Assembly (NCBI GenBank): GCA_017622495.1
Contig: JAGAQY010000025.1
Location: 1 to 64,000 of the forward strand
DNA: 64,000 bases
Direction: 5' to 3'
Source of the DNA: Bacteroidaceae bacterium
GTDB taxonomy: Bacteria > Bacteroidota > Bacteroidia > Bacteroidales > Bacteroidaceae
Shown here piece after piece: positions 15,925 through 25,275 of the stretch. The position numbers and the translations under genes are program-made. The stretch's first letter is position 1, and each line of letters opens with the position of its first letter. The notes beneath the pieces are model-generated. The model was not told the origin of the DNA, ran no database searches, and saw only the letters and a list, made by a program, of their open reading frames with translations.

Positions 15925-17424
15925 ATGCTAAAAAACATTCGTCGCACACTCGCCATTCTCTTCGCCGGCCTGCTCACACTGATGCTTCTTGACTTCACGG
16001 GCACGCTTCACGCTTGGTTAGGCTGGATGGCTAAGGTGCAGTTTCTGCCCGCCGTACTGGCACTCAATGTGGGTGTCATCGTCTTTCTCGTCTTGCTAAC
16101 CCTCATCTTCGGACGCGTATACTGTTCGGTGATATGCCCGCTGGGCGTATTCCAAGACCTTGTGTCGTGGTTGGCCGGTAAGAGAAAGAAGAATCGTTTC
16201 CGCCACTCCAAGGCTATCAACTGGCTCCGTTATGGCATGTTGGCATTGTTTGTCGTGGCCATCGTGGCTGGTATCAATAGTTTCGTGGTGCTCTTCGCCC
16301 CCTATAGCGCCTATGGTCGTATGGTATCGGCGCTACTGCAGCCTATATATATAGGTATAAACAATCTGTTAGCCCAGCTGGCCGAACGCATGGACAGCTA
16401 CGCCTTCTACACCTTCGATGTGTGGATGAAGAGCTTGCCCGTGCTCATCGTGGCTATCGCGACCTTCATTGTGGTAGCCGTGCTTGCTTGGCGTGGCGGA
16501 CGCACCTGGTGCAACACCATCTGCCCCGTGGGCACCGTACTGGGATTCCTTTCACGCTTCTCATGGCTCAAGCCTGTCATCGACACCGACAAGTGCAACG
16601 GCTGTGGGCTCTGCGAACGCAACTGCAAGGCTTCGTGCATCAACAGCAGGGAACACGCCATCGACTATAGCCGCTGCGTAGCTTGTATGGACTGTATCGA
16701 TAAGTGCAAGCGAGGAGCCATCAAGTATGCGAGGAGAACCGAATCCCCCTCTAAGCCAATGGCCGCCCCAAGCGCATCTGACGTCCACCCATCGGACAAC
16801 TCACGCCGAGCCTTCCTCGCCACCGCAGCTGCCGTGGCTGCTACTGCTGCCCTCAAGGCTGAGGAGAAGAAGGTTGATGGCGGATTGGCCGAGATACTCG
16901 ACAAGAAGGTGCCCGAGCGTCAGACACCCATCTTGCCTCCAGGAGCACTCACCGCCAAGCACTTTGCCCAGCACTGCACGGCCTGCCAACTGTGTGTGTC
17001 GGCTTGCCCCAATGGCGTGCTTCGTCCTGCCACCAGTCTCGACCGCTTCATGCAGCCCGAGCTCTCCTATGAGCGTGGCTACTGCCGCCCCGAGTGCACC
17101 CGCTGCTCTGAGGTGTGCCCCGCAGGAGCCATCCAACCCATCACCCGTGAGGAGAAGTCCTCTACTCAGGTGGGGCATGCCGTATGGATTCGTAAGAACT
17201 GTATCGTCCTCACCGATGATGTCAACTGCGGCAACTGCCAGCGTCATTGCCCCACGGGAGCTATCCAAATGGTACCCTCCGACGAGAGCAATCCCCGCTC
17301 ACGCCGCATCCCTGTCATCGATGTGGAGCGCTGCATCGGCTGCGGTGCCTGTGAGAACCTGTGCCCGGCACGTCCCTACAGTGCCATCTATGTAGAGGGA
17401 CACCTGGCAACGAAAACAATCTAA
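15925..17424 (+). CDS. Membrane polyferredoxin (NapH/NosR-like)
   Basis: The 499-residue protein has about four to five N-terminal membrane helices (residues 5-215), with CSVICPLG and CNTICPVG motifs of the NapH-type 4Fe-4S membrane family. Ferredoxin motifs follow: CNGCGLCERNC, CVACMDCIDKC, CTACQLCVSACP, CRPECTRCSEVCP, CGNCQRHCP and CIGCGACENLCP. A Tat-like RRAFLATAAAVAATAA stretch lies in the middle (about 294-310), so a multi-domain protein passing electrons across the membrane is likely. It is 56 bp upstream of an Fe-S aldo/keto reductase with a Tat signal, its probable redox partner. Specific donor and acceptor are unknown. Confidence 0.85.
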   Translation: MLKNIRRTLAILFAGLLTLMLLDFTGTLHAWLGWMAKVQFLPAVLALNVGVIVFLVLLTLIFGRVYCSVICPLGVFQDLVSWLAGKRKKNRFRHSKAINWLRYGMLALFVVAIVAGINSFVVLFAPYSAYGRMVSALLQPIYIGINNLLAQLAERMDSYAFYTFDVWMKSLPVLIVAIATFIVVAVLAWRGGRTWCNTICPVGTVLGFLSRFSWLKPVIDTDKCNGCGLCERNCKASCINSREHAIDYSRCVACMDCIDKCKRGAIKYARRTESPSKPMAAPSASDVHPSDNSRRAFLATAAAVAATAALKAEEKKVDGGLAEILDKKVPERQTPILPPGALTAKHFAQHCTACQLCVSACPNGVLRPATSLDRFMQPELSYERGYCRPECTRCSEVCPAGAIQPITREEKSSTQVGHAVWIRKNCIVLTDDVNCGNCQRHCPTGAIQMVPSDESNPRSRRIPVIDVERCIGCGACENLCPARPYSAIYVEGHLATKTI

Positions 17425-17480
17425 CAATTAAAAAATTAAAAGTTAAGGATTAAGACTTACTTATATAATAAAGAACTGGA

Positions 17481-18869
17481 ATGGATAAGAACAACAATAA
17501 CAACCTCACCCGCCGCAGCTTCATCAAGACCTTGGGAAGCGGTGTACTGGCTACAGCAGCTGTAATGACGGGTTGCTCAGGCAAGAAAGAGCAGGGCGCC
17601 ATCACCTACGGCGGCTCCACTGAGATACTGGGCGAGATGACCTACCGCACTCACCCCACATCGGGCGACAAGGTCTCTATCCTCGGCTACGGCTGCATGC
17701 GCTGGCCACAGAAAAAGGTCAAGGATGAGAATGGCAAGGAGCAGGAAATCATCGATCAGGACATGGTCAACGAGCTTGTAGACTATGCCATGGCTCATGG
17801 CGTCAATTACTACGACACGTCGCCCGCGTACCTCCGCGGCAAGTCGGAACAGAGCACGGGCATCGCCCTCAAGCGCTATCCCCGCGAAAGCTACTACGTG
17901 GCTACCAAGCTGTCAAACTTCTCACGCAGCACCTGGAGCCGCGAGGCCTCGATAAAGATGTACCACGACTCGATGCGTGAGCTGCAGGTCGACTACATCG
18001 ACTACTACCTGCTCCACTCGCTCGGTAACGACTACGGCAACTTCGAGCAGCGCTACGTTGTCAACGGCATGCTCGACTACCTGCAGGAGGAGCGCCGTGA
18101 AGGCCGCATACGCCACTTGGGATTCTCGTTCCATGGAAACAACGAAGCCTTCGACCGCTACCTGAAGTTGCACGATGAGGGCACCATCCACTGGGACTTC
18201 ATCCAAATACAGATGAACTACCTCGACTGGAAAAACTCCGATGCCGAATACCTTTATGTACAGCTCGAGAAGCGTGGCATACCCGTAGTCATCATGGAGC
18301 CCTTGCTTGGAGGCCGTCTGTCGCGTGTGCCCGACCACATCGTACGCCGTCTCAAGACCCGTGAGCCCGAGCGCAGCGTAGCCTCCTGGGCCTTCCGCTT
18401 TGCCGGCACCCCGAAGGGCGTGCTCAGCGTGCTCAGCGGTATGACCTATATGGAGCACCTGCAGGATAACCTCGCCAGCTACTCGCCCCTGCAGCCCCTC
18501 ACCGAGGAGGAGAACGAGTTTCTCTACGATACCGCCGAGCTCATTGCCAAGTATCCCACCATTCCCTGCAACGACTGCAAGTACTGTATGCCCTGTCCCT
18601 ACGGCCTCGATATTCCTGCCATCCTGCTCCACTACAACAAGTGTGTCAACGAAGGCAACATACCCAAGAGCCGTCAAGACGAGGGCTATGCCGAGATGCG
18701 CCGCGCCTTCCTCGTGGGCTACGACCGCTCAGTGCCCAAGCTGCGCCAGGCCGACCACTGCATAGGCTGCAATGAATGCGTGGGGCACTGCCCCCAGCGC
18801 ATACGCATACCACGCGAGATGCAACGTATCGACAAATATGTAGAATCGCTAAAGCAGGAGACGCTCTAA
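17481..18869 (+). CDS. Tat-exported Fe-S aldo/keto reductase
   Basis: The 462-residue protein starts with a Tat signal (TRRSFIKTLGSGVLATAA) followed by a lipobox-like MTGC. Residues about 50-360 form an aldo/keto reductase barrel (ILGYGCMRWP, YYDTSPAY, DYIDYYLLHSLG, the catalytic-region HLGFSFHG). The C-terminus carries ferredoxin clusters in CNDCKYCMPCPYG and CIGCNECVGHCP. It is known as a family of predicted oxidoreductases; the substrate is not established. It follows a membrane polyferredoxin gene, and co-function in a periplasmic reductase route is inferred from that pairing. Confidence 0.88.
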   Translation: MDKNNNNNLTRRSFIKTLGSGVLATAAVMTGCSGKKEQGAITYGGSTEILGEMTYRTHPTSGDKVSILGYGCMRWPQKKVKDENGKEQEIIDQDMVNELVDYAMAHGVNYYDTSPAYLRGKSEQSTGIALKRYPRESYYVATKLSNFSRSTWSREASIKMYHDSMRELQVDYIDYYLLHSLGNDYGNFEQRYVVNGMLDYLQEERREGRIRHLGFSFHGNNEAFDRYLKLHDEGTIHWDFIQIQMNYLDWKNSDAEYLYVQLEKRGIPVVIMEPLLGGRLSRVPDHIVRRLKTREPERSVASWAFRFAGTPKGVLSVLSGMTYMEHLQDNLASYSPLQPLTEEENEFLYDTAELIAKYPTIPCNDCKYCMPCPYGLDIPAILLHYNKCVNEGNIPKSRQDEGYAEMRRAFLVGYDRSVPKLRQADHCIGCNECVGHCPQRIRIPREMQRIDKYVESLKQETL

Positions 18870-19013
18870 GGAATATTTCATCAACTTCTGCCTTAAAAAA
18901 CTCACGTAATGATAGAGACTCTCTACCGACAAGAACAAAAGATTAGAAACATCATTGCTGCGCTATTTCTAATACAAAACAGATAGGCACCACACCTGTG
19001 ATATGAAACAGGA

Positions 19014-19056
19014 AACAGAAACTCCCCTGAGCCATAAGCTCAGGGGAGTTTCTGTT
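19014..19056. terminator. Long convergent terminator before nqrF
   Basis: A perfect 19-bp inverted repeat (19014-19032 against 19038-19056) with loop CATAA includes the core CTCCCCTGAGC. It lies between the aldo/keto reductase gene and the oppositely oriented nqr operon, serving both. Apart from this hairpin I see nothing else in the 249-bp gap. Confidence 0.88.
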
Positions 19057-19118
19057 ATAGTTAACGATAAGTAGTAAGCATTAGTTGCATACAACCATTA
19101 ACTCAGTGCATATTAGCA

Positions 19119-20396
19119 TTATCCGCCGAAGTCGTCGAAGTGGATCATATCCTTCTCTACGCCGAGGCTGTCGAGAAGGTCGAGAACGGTCTTGGCCATC
19201 ATGGGAGGACCACAGAGGTAGTACTCGCAATCTTCGGGATTCTCGTGCTGCTTGAGATAGGTGTCGCCCATCACAGGTGCTACGAAGCCAGCGGTGTACT
19301 TGATGCCTGCTGCGTCGGCCTTGGGATCGGGACGGTCGAGCGCGAGGTGGAAGTGGAAGTTGTCGAACTCCTTCTCCAGGGCGAGGAAGTCGTCGAGGAA
19401 GGGGATCTCCTCCAATGCGCGGGCACCGTAGAAGTAGTGCATCTGACGGTCGCGGCACTGACGGGTCTTAAGCATGTGCATGATCTGTGCACGGAGGGGA
19501 GCCATACCGGCACCACCACCAACCCAAATCATCTCACGGCCCGACTCGTAGTTGGGACGGAACTCTCCGTAAGGACCACTCATCATCACCTTGTCGCCGG
19601 GCTTGAGGCTGAAGATGTATGACGAAGCGATACCGGGCATCACATCCATGAAGCCACCACCCTGCTCTTTGGGTTTGAAGGGAGGTGTAGCGATACGTAC
19701 GTTCAGGGTGATGATGTCGCCCTCGTCGGGATAGTTGGCCATAGAGTAGGCACGCACGGTGGGAGTGTCGTTGGTACACTTCAGGTTGAAGAGGCCAAAG
19801 TTCTGCCAAGCGGGCAGATAGGTGTCGCCGATGAGTGACTTGTCGAAGTCCTTGTCGTAGTCGATGCTGAATGCAGGGATCTTGATCTGTGCATACGAAC
19901 CGGGCTCGAAGTCCATGTGCTCGCCAGGAGGCAATGCCACCTTGTACTCCTTGATGAAGGTAGCGACGTTCTTGTTTGAGATAACCTCGCACTCCCATTC
20001 CTTAACGCCCATTACAGACTCGTCTACCTTGATGGCCATGTCGTTCTTCACCTTCACCTGACAGCCCAGACGCCAGTGGTCTTGCTGCTGCTTGCGGCTG
20101 AAGTGTCCCTTCTCAGAGGGGAGAATCTCGCCACCACCTTCCAATACCTGGCACTTGCACTGGCCGCATGAGCCCTTACCACCGCAGGCAGAAGAGAGGA
20201 AGATACCGTTTGATGAGAGTGTGTTGAGCAGGGTTGAGCCGCTCTCTACCTCGAGTTCGTTCTCACCGTTGATGGTGAGCTTCACGGGGCCTGAGGCCAC
20301 CAGATACTTCTTGGCTACCAACAGGATGGCTACCAAAGCAAGTATAATCACGAGGAATACTGCGATACTTGCAATAATCAATTTCATATCAATCAT
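19119..20396 (-). CDS. nqrF: Na+-NADH:quinone reductase subunit F
   Basis: This 425-residue subunit takes electrons from NADH into the Na+-pumping complex. It has one N-terminal membrane helix (residues 4-28), a 2Fe-2S ferredoxin domain (CGGKGSCGQCKC and the later RLGCQVKV cysteine), the FAD-binding RAYSMANYP motif and the NAD-binding region ending with YLCGPPMM. The start at 20396 has GGAGG 12 bp upstream; a second ATG three codons in is possible. It closes the six-gene nqr operon and is 19 bp after nqrE. Confidence 0.97.
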   Translation of the reverse strand: MIDMKLIIASIAVFLVIILALVAILLVAKKYLVASGPVKLTINGENELEVESGSTLLNTLSSNGIFLSSACGGKGSCGQCKCQVLEGGGEILPSEKGHFSRKQQQDHWRLGCQVKVKNDMAIKVDESVMGVKEWECEVISNKNVATFIKEYKVALPPGEHMDFEPGSYAQIKIPAFSIDYDKDFDKSLIGDTYLPAWQNFGLFNLKCTNDTPTVRAYSMANYPDEGDIITLNVRIATPPFKPKEQGGGFMDVMPGIASSYIFSLKPGDKVMMSGPYGEFRPNYESGREMIWVGGGAGMAPLRAQIMHMLKTRQCRDRQMHYFYGARALEEIPFLDDFLALEKEFDNFHFHLALDRPDPKADAAGIKYTAGFVAPVMGDTYLKQHENPEDCEYYLCGPPMMAKTVLDLLDSLGVEKDMIHFDDFGG

Positions 20397-20415
20397 ATTC
20401 TTATTCCTCCTATTA

Positions 20416-21042
20416 TTAGATTGTAAGACCAGAGAAACACATGAATGCCATAGCCATCAAGCCTACGGTGATGAAGGTGATACCGAGACCACGCAGGGGC
20501 TTGGGTACGTCAGAGTACTGCATCTTCTCACGGATAGCGGCGAGGCCCACGATAGCGAGCAACCAACCGATACCTGAACCGAGAGCATAAGCTACGGAAT
20601 CCCACACGTTGAGGATAGCCTGTGTGTTGTTGGGGTCCATAGTGATGCGCTGCTGCATGAAGAGCGAAGCACCCATGATGGCACAGTTAACGGCGATAAG
20701 GGGTAGGAAGATACCGAGCGAAGCATACAGCGAGGGGCTGAAGCGCTCTACTACCATCTCTACCAACTGCACGATACCGGCAATCACGGCAATAAAGAGG
20801 ATAAAGCTCAAGAAACTGAGGTCGACGCCCTCGACCAAGCAGTCGGGACCGAGCACCTTAGTTTGCAACAGATAGTTCACGGGAAGGGTGATGAGCAACA
20901 CGAAGGTCACTGCCACACCGAGGCCGAGAGCAGTCTTCACATTCTTTGATACGGCAAGGTAAGAACACATACCCAAGAAGAATGCGAATATCATATTGTC
21001 CACAAAGATAGAGCGGACGAAAAGACTAATAAAATGTTCCAT
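20416..21042 (-). CDS. nqrE: Na+-NADH:quinone reductase subunit E
   Basis: A 208-residue integral membrane subunit with about six helices. It is homologous to NqrD and RnfA/E. Family segments include [21 protein letters not shown] near the N-terminus, with the Cys that belongs to the intramembrane iron site, and [10 protein letters not shown] in the centre, with the second such Cys. It is separated from nqrD by 171 bp containing repeat DNA, unlike the tight spacing elsewhere in this operon. Confidence 0.97.
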   Translation of the reverse strand: MEHFISLFVRSIFVDNMIFAFFLGMCSYLAVSKNVKTALGLGVAVTFVLLITLPVNYLLQTKVLGPDCLVEGVDLSFLSFILFIAVIAGIVQLVEMVVERFSPSLYASLGIFLPLIAVNCAIMGASLFMQQRITMDPNNTQAILNVWDSVAYALGSGIGWLLAIVGLAAIREKMQYSDVPKPLRGLGITFITVGLMAMAFMCFSGLTI

Positions 21043-21060
21043 AATCCTTTTTTAGTTAAG

Positions 21061-21212
21061 AGGTAAGAGTTAAGAGGTAAGAGTTTTTGTCATCCTGAGT
21101 GAAACGAAGGATCTCTCATTGTACATTCGCGAGATTCTTCACTACGTTCAGAATGACACGAAAGATTGGATGAACGAACTCTTCACTCTTCCCTTTTCAC
21201 TCTTCATTCTAC
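21061..21212. repeat. Composite repeat element between nqrD and nqrE
   Basis: AGGTAAGAGTTAAGAG units (about 21061-21085) flank the left, a ~71-bp unit lies at 21089-21159 (GTCATCCTGAGTGAAACGAA ... CAGAATGACAC), and TTCACTCTTCCC-type complementary units lie on the right. The central unit is itself an imperfect inverted repeat. It matches, in reverse orientation, the unit at 43391-43460. It is inside the nqr transcription unit. Confidence 0.8.
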
Positions 21213-21213
21213 T

Positions 21214-21849
21214 TTAATTCTGTTCTTCCTGCAATTCTGTATGACGGGCACGCTGGTACCAGATGATGCAAGCCACGATGATGAGGGCTGCGGGGGGCAT
21301 CAGCATGAGACCGTTGTTGATATAACCATGGTCGTAGCACCACTGCGGGATAACCTGGTAGCCGAAGAGGCAACCGCTACCGAGCAACTCACGGAAGAAG
21401 GCCACGATAACGAGTATCTTGGCATAGCCGAGGCCATTGCCGATACCGTCGAGGAACGATGCCCAAGGACCGTTGGCCATGGCAAACGCTTCGAGGCGAC
21501 CCATGAGGATACAGTTGGTGATGATAAGACCTACATACACAGAGAGCTGTACGCTGACATCGTAGGCAAATGCCTTGAGGAACTCACTCACGATGGTTAC
21601 CAACGCAGCTACCACAACCAACTGCACGATGATGCGGATACGGTTGGGGATGGTGTTGCGCAAGAGCGAAATGATTACATTGGCCATGGCCACGATAACC
21701 GTAACCGAGAGGCCCATCACGATGGCGGGCTCGAGCTGAGCAGTAACCGCCAGCGCCGAACAGATACCCAATACCTGTACGGTAACAGGGTTGTTCATAC
21801 CCAGAGGAGTCTTCAGCGCCTCCATATTCTGCTTTGAAAATAATGACAT
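21214..21849 (-). CDS. nqrD: Na+-NADH:quinone reductase subunit D
   Basis: A 211-residue membrane subunit with about six helices. Conserved Cys-containing segments are VQVLGICSALAVT and GLIITNCILMGRLEAFAM, which contribute the intramembrane iron site shared with NqrE. GGAGGAAAC precedes the ATG. It follows nqrC by 18 bp. Confidence 0.97.
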   Translation of the reverse strand: MSLFSKQNMEALKTPLGMNNPVTVQVLGICSALAVTAQLEPAIVMGLSVTVIVAMANVIISLLRNTIPNRIRIIVQLVVVAALVTIVSEFLKAFAYDVSVQLSVYVGLIITNCILMGRLEAFAMANGPWASFLDGIGNGLGYAKILVIVAFFRELLGSGCLFGYQVIPQWCYDHGYINNGLMLMPPAALIIVACIIWYQRARHTELQEEQN

Positions 21850-21867
21850 AACTGTTTCCTCCTTTGA

Positions 21868-22635
21868 TTATTGGTTAACAACTTCAATTTTGGCAGCGGG
21901 CACTGACTCTACGCAAGCCGAGTCGGCAGCGCACTGAGCAGCCTCGCAGGCCTTAGCGGCACAAGCACCCTTGGTGAGGAAGGGCTTGTAGAAGCCCAGG
22001 CTATTCTTGAGCATGGCATCCACACCGTTCGATGTGATGGTACCGCCCGAGATACCGTCGACCTCAACAGTCTCGTCCTTTACCTTGCCGAACTTAACCA
22101 CGCTGATGACCACGTTGCCCTCGCCATCGACAGCTTTCTTGCCGATGAAGGGAACCTGGAACTTGTCGCGGTTGGTGATCTCGGCACCCAGACCGGGAGT
22201 CTCGCTGGCATGAGCGAAATAGGTACCGTAGATGGTCTGCTTGTCGGCATTGAGTGCCACATAGCCCCAGATGGGACCCCACAGACCTGCACCGTAGAGG
22301 GGTACTACATACTTGGTCTCACCCTCCACCTCACATACATAGAGGGGAAGCTGCTCACCTACAGCTGCATTGGCTACGGCAAAGCCACCGGTCTCGGCAG
22401 CTACGTTGCCCTGAGCGTCGAGCAGCTGGTCGGCCTTCACATACTTGGCATAGGCAGCCTCGGCGTCCTTCTCGAAGATATTGAGGGCTGCGAGTACCTG
22501 CTTCTTCTTGTCGAGTTCGATATTCTTCTCCTGCATGGGCTTCAGCAACGATGACACGAAGGCCAAGAGGAATGCTACGATAATAACCATAACCGAAGCA
22601 TATATAAATGTATAGGAATTCTTATTCGTATTCAT
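21868..22635 (-). CDS. nqrC: Na+-NADH:quinone reductase subunit C, Cys-rich tail
   Basis: A 255-residue subunit anchored by one N-terminal helix (residues 8-30). The covalent FMN attachment threonine lies in DGISGGTITSNGVD. The FMN-binding domain ends near FYKPFLTKG. Beyond that is an Ala/Cys-rich tail of about 35 residues with four cysteines spaced C-x4-C-x4-C-x5-C (CAAKACEAAQCAADSAC), which I do not know as a normal NqrC feature. Gene order and spacing are standard. Confidence 0.96.
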   Translation of the reverse strand: MNTNKNSYTFIYASVMVIIVAFLLAFVSSLLKPMQEKNIELDKKKQVLAALNIFEKDAEAAYAKYVKADQLLDAQGNVAAETGGFAVANAAVGEQLPLYVCEVEGETKYVVPLYGAGLWGPIWGYVALNADKQTIYGTYFAHASETPGLGAEITNRDKFQVPFIGKKAVDGEGNVVISVVKFGKVKDETVEVDGISGGTITSNGVDAMLKNSLGFYKPFLTKGACAAKACEAAQCAADSACVESVPAAKIEVVNQ

Positions 22636-22658
22636 AACAGTATTCGATTATTGGGTTA

Positions 22659-23825
22659 TTACTTGCTCTTCAAAGCACGCTTGGCACGCTTCGAGATGTT
22701 AGCTTGATATACATAATAGTCGATGAGCGGAGCAAAGAGGTTCATCAGCAGGATGGCAAGCATCATACCTTCGGGGTAACCGGGGTTGAGCACGCGGATG
22801 AGCACCGCTACCACACCGATGAGGAAACCGTAGATGTACTTACCGCACTCGGTACGGCATGAGGTGACAGGGTCGGTAGCCATGAACACGGCGCCGAAGC
22901 AGAAACCACCGAGAGCGAGGTGCTGATACCAAGGCATCATAGCCACTGCATTGTCGGGGTTGCCCCATTGGTTGAACACCCAAGCCATCAGACCACCACC
23001 AACGAATACGCTGAGCATGGTCTTCCAAGAAGCTACGCCTGTACCCAAGAGGATGAGGGCACCGAGGGCGATAGCCACTACGCTGGTCTCACCGATAGAG
23101 CCGGGGATGAAGCCCCATACCATATTCAAATCCCATGCGGGAGCGGCACCCGATGTGGCAGCCACACCAAGTGCAGTAGCCTGTGTGTAACCGTCGATGT
23201 CGGCACCCAGACCGAAGATGGCGCTGTCGGCTACCCAAACGGCATCACCGGAAATCACGCTCGGATAAGCGAAGAAGATGAATGCACGCGTCACGAGAGC
23301 CACGTTGAAGATGTTCATACCCGTGCCACCATATACCTCCTTGGCGAAGATTACGGCAAAAGCAGTAGCCACGGCGAGCACCCACAGCGGAGTACCTACG
23401 GGCACAATCATCGGGATGAGAAGACCCGATACGAGGAAGCCCTCGTGAATCTCCTCGCCCTTCCACTGGGCCACGGTGAACTCGATGCCGAGACCTACAA
23501 GGTAAGAAACGATAATCTTAGGCAACACAGCCAGGAAGCCATAGCCGAAGAGCTCCCAGAAAGAGCCGTCGAGGCCAGCGGCCAGATAGTGCTGGTAACC
23601 TACATTGTACATACCGAAGAGCAGGGCGGGCACCAAAGCGATGCACACCATAATCATCATACGCTTAGAGTCGAAGCAGTCATGGATGTTTGAGCCACTC
23701 TTAGCCGTATGGTTGGGCACGAAGAGGAATGTCTCGAACCCGCCGAACACAGAACGGAAAGCCTGGAACTTACCGCCTTTCTCGAAGTTCGGCTTAATCT
23801 TATCTACTAATTGTCTTAATCCCAT
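22659..23825 (-). CDS. nqrB: Na+-NADH:quinone reductase subunit B
   Basis: The 388-residue main membrane subunit carries covalent FMN, riboflavin and the Na+ path. About nine to ten helices are visible. The likely FMN-linked threonine is in DGYTQATALG, the counterpart of the DGYSGATPL segment. The N-terminal LRQLVDKIKPNFEKGGKF is typical. It is 3 bp after nqrA. Confidence 0.97.
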   Translation of the reverse strand: MGLRQLVDKIKPNFEKGGKFQAFRSVFGGFETFLFVPNHTAKSGSNIHDCFDSKRMMIMVCIALVPALLFGMYNVGYQHYLAAGLDGSFWELFGYGFLAVLPKIIVSYLVGLGIEFTVAQWKGEEIHEGFLVSGLLIPMIVPVGTPLWVLAVATAFAVIFAKEVYGGTGMNIFNVALVTRAFIFFAYPSVISGDAVWVADSAIFGLGADIDGYTQATALGVAATSGAAPAWDLNMVWGFIPGSIGETSVVAIALGALILLGTGVASWKTMLSVFVGGGLMAWVFNQWGNPDNAVAMMPWYQHLALGGFCFGAVFMATDPVTSCRTECGKYIYGFLIGVVAVLIRVLNPGYPEGMMLAILLMNLFAPLIDYYVYQANISKRAKRALKSK

Positions 23826-23828
23826 AGC

Positions 23829-25178
23829 TTATTCCATTTCAGAGCGGAGCTTCATCAGTCCTTCGCGGACGATGCGCTGCAACTCAAGTTTCGACGAATC
23901 TACAAATTCACACAAAGCAAAGTCCTCGGGAGCCACCTCGTAGATACCTGCAGCCTCCATCTTCTCGATGTCGCCGGCAATGATTGCCTTGATGAGGTAT
24001 TCGGGGAAGATGTCCATGGGGAACACCTTGTCATACTCGTTGGAGTTGATCATGTGGCGTTCCTCACCCTTGAGGCGTGCGTCGAGCACATACTCTCTGT
24101 TGGGGCAGAGGAAGCTGAAGTAAGCACGGCTCACGCTGAACTCCTTGAAGCGGGGCATAGCCCAACCGAGCAGCTCGTGCTTGTCGCTACCGTCAGGAAT
24201 CACGGTCACCATGTTGGCGAATGCGCCGAGATAGCTCTCGGGAGTAGCTACGGGACCGGTGAGCACGTTACCGTTGATGATACGGTTGACGCAACCACCC
24301 TTGATGCGGCCACCTACGATGTCGCCAATCTGTGCACCGAGGATTACCTTGCTGTAGGCAGGATTCTCCACCTGCGAGCCGGCTACGGCGATGACACGTG
24401 TTAAGTCCACCATACCCTTGTTGAACAAGCGACCCACGAAGATTACCTCCTCAGCACCGATGGTCCATACCACTTCTCCCTTATTAACAGGCTTCACGTG
24501 ATTGATTTGTACACCTACATTGCCTGCTGGATGCTTTCCCTTAAACACGTTTACCTCTACATTCTTAGCATCAACGATTGCAGGAGCAGACTGCTTGTAG
24601 CTCACGCCCAAGAAGGTAGGAGCCAACTTAGCCAATGCGCTAAGGCCAGCTTGGAAGTCAACTTCATTGCCTTTGATTACATACTCAAAATCGGGCGCCA
24701 ATGGCTTGCTGTCAAAACTCGACACAAAGACAGCCTTTGGACGGCTTTCCGGATTGGGCACTACATCGTAGGGGCGTTGACGGAAGAAAGCAAACAGGCC
24801 ACTTTCCATCAATGCTTGCTTCACCTGCTCACCATTGAGTGAGTGAACACTCTTCACACCGAAATCCACAAACTCCTGCTTACCGTCAGCTGCAACCACG
24901 ATACTCATCACCTTACGACGTGCACCGCGATTGACCGCTACTACTGTGCCGGAAACTGGGCTGACGAATTTCACTTCGGGATGCTTCTTGTCTACAAACA
25001 GAGCCTCCCCGGCCTTGACAATCTGACCTTCAGACACAACAACTTTAGGAGTCACACCCGTAAAATCATCGGGTACGAGGGCGTACTGCGCCGATGCTTT
25101 TACAGGAACCAACTCCTTAGCGGCTGTTCCTTTAAGTTTAATGTCCAAGCCTTTTCGTAACTTAATTACTTCTGGCAT
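23829..25178 (-). CDS. nqrA: Na+-NADH:quinone reductase subunit A
   Basis: This 449-residue peripheral subunit opens the operon. Diagnostic stretches are IKLRKGLDIKLKGTA at the N-terminus, VSPVSGTVVAVNRGARR (barrel-sandwich part) and IGAQ-like VILGAQIGDIVGGRIKGG. It binds ubiquinone/menaquinone-proximal regions of the complex. A -7 box lies at 25225-25232 on the minus strand. Confidence 0.97.
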   Translation of the reverse strand: MPEVIKLRKGLDIKLKGTAAKELVPVKASAQYALVPDDFTGVTPKVVVSEGQIVKAGEALFVDKKHPEVKFVSPVSGTVVAVNRGARRKVMSIVVAADGKQEFVDFGVKSVHSLNGEQVKQALMESGLFAFFRQRPYDVVPNPESRPKAVFVSSFDSKPLAPDFEYVIKGNEVDFQAGLSALAKLAPTFLGVSYKQSAPAIVDAKNVEVNVFKGKHPAGNVGVQINHVKPVNKGEVVWTIGAEEVIFVGRLFNKGMVDLTRVIAVAGSQVENPAYSKVILGAQIGDIVGGRIKGGCVNRIINGNVLTGPVATPESYLGAFANMVTVIPDGSDKHELLGWAMPRFKEFSVSRAYFSFLCPNREYVLDARLKGEERHMINSNEYDKVFPMDIFPEYLIKAIIAGDIEKMEAAGIYEVAPEDFALCEFVDSSKLELQRIVREGLMKLRSEME

Positions 25179-25224
25179 AACATTTATAATAATTAATTAA
25201 CTTTTTGAAAGTACAAAAATCGCA

Positions 25225-25232
25225 CAAAGTTA
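25225..25232 (-). promoter_or_regulatory. -7 box of the nqr operon
   Basis: TAACTTTG on the minus strand fits TAnnTTTG and lies 46 bp before the nqrA ATG. The -33 position lacks a clear TTTG. Confidence 0.55.
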
Positions 25233-25275
25233 ATAATTATTTATGGAAGGGAAAAATGAAATCTTGATTTATTTA

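Noticed and set aside
18870..19013. Small gene in the gap before the nqr terminator
   Set aside because: No frame with a plausible start and length was found; only the hairpin at 19014-19056 stands out.
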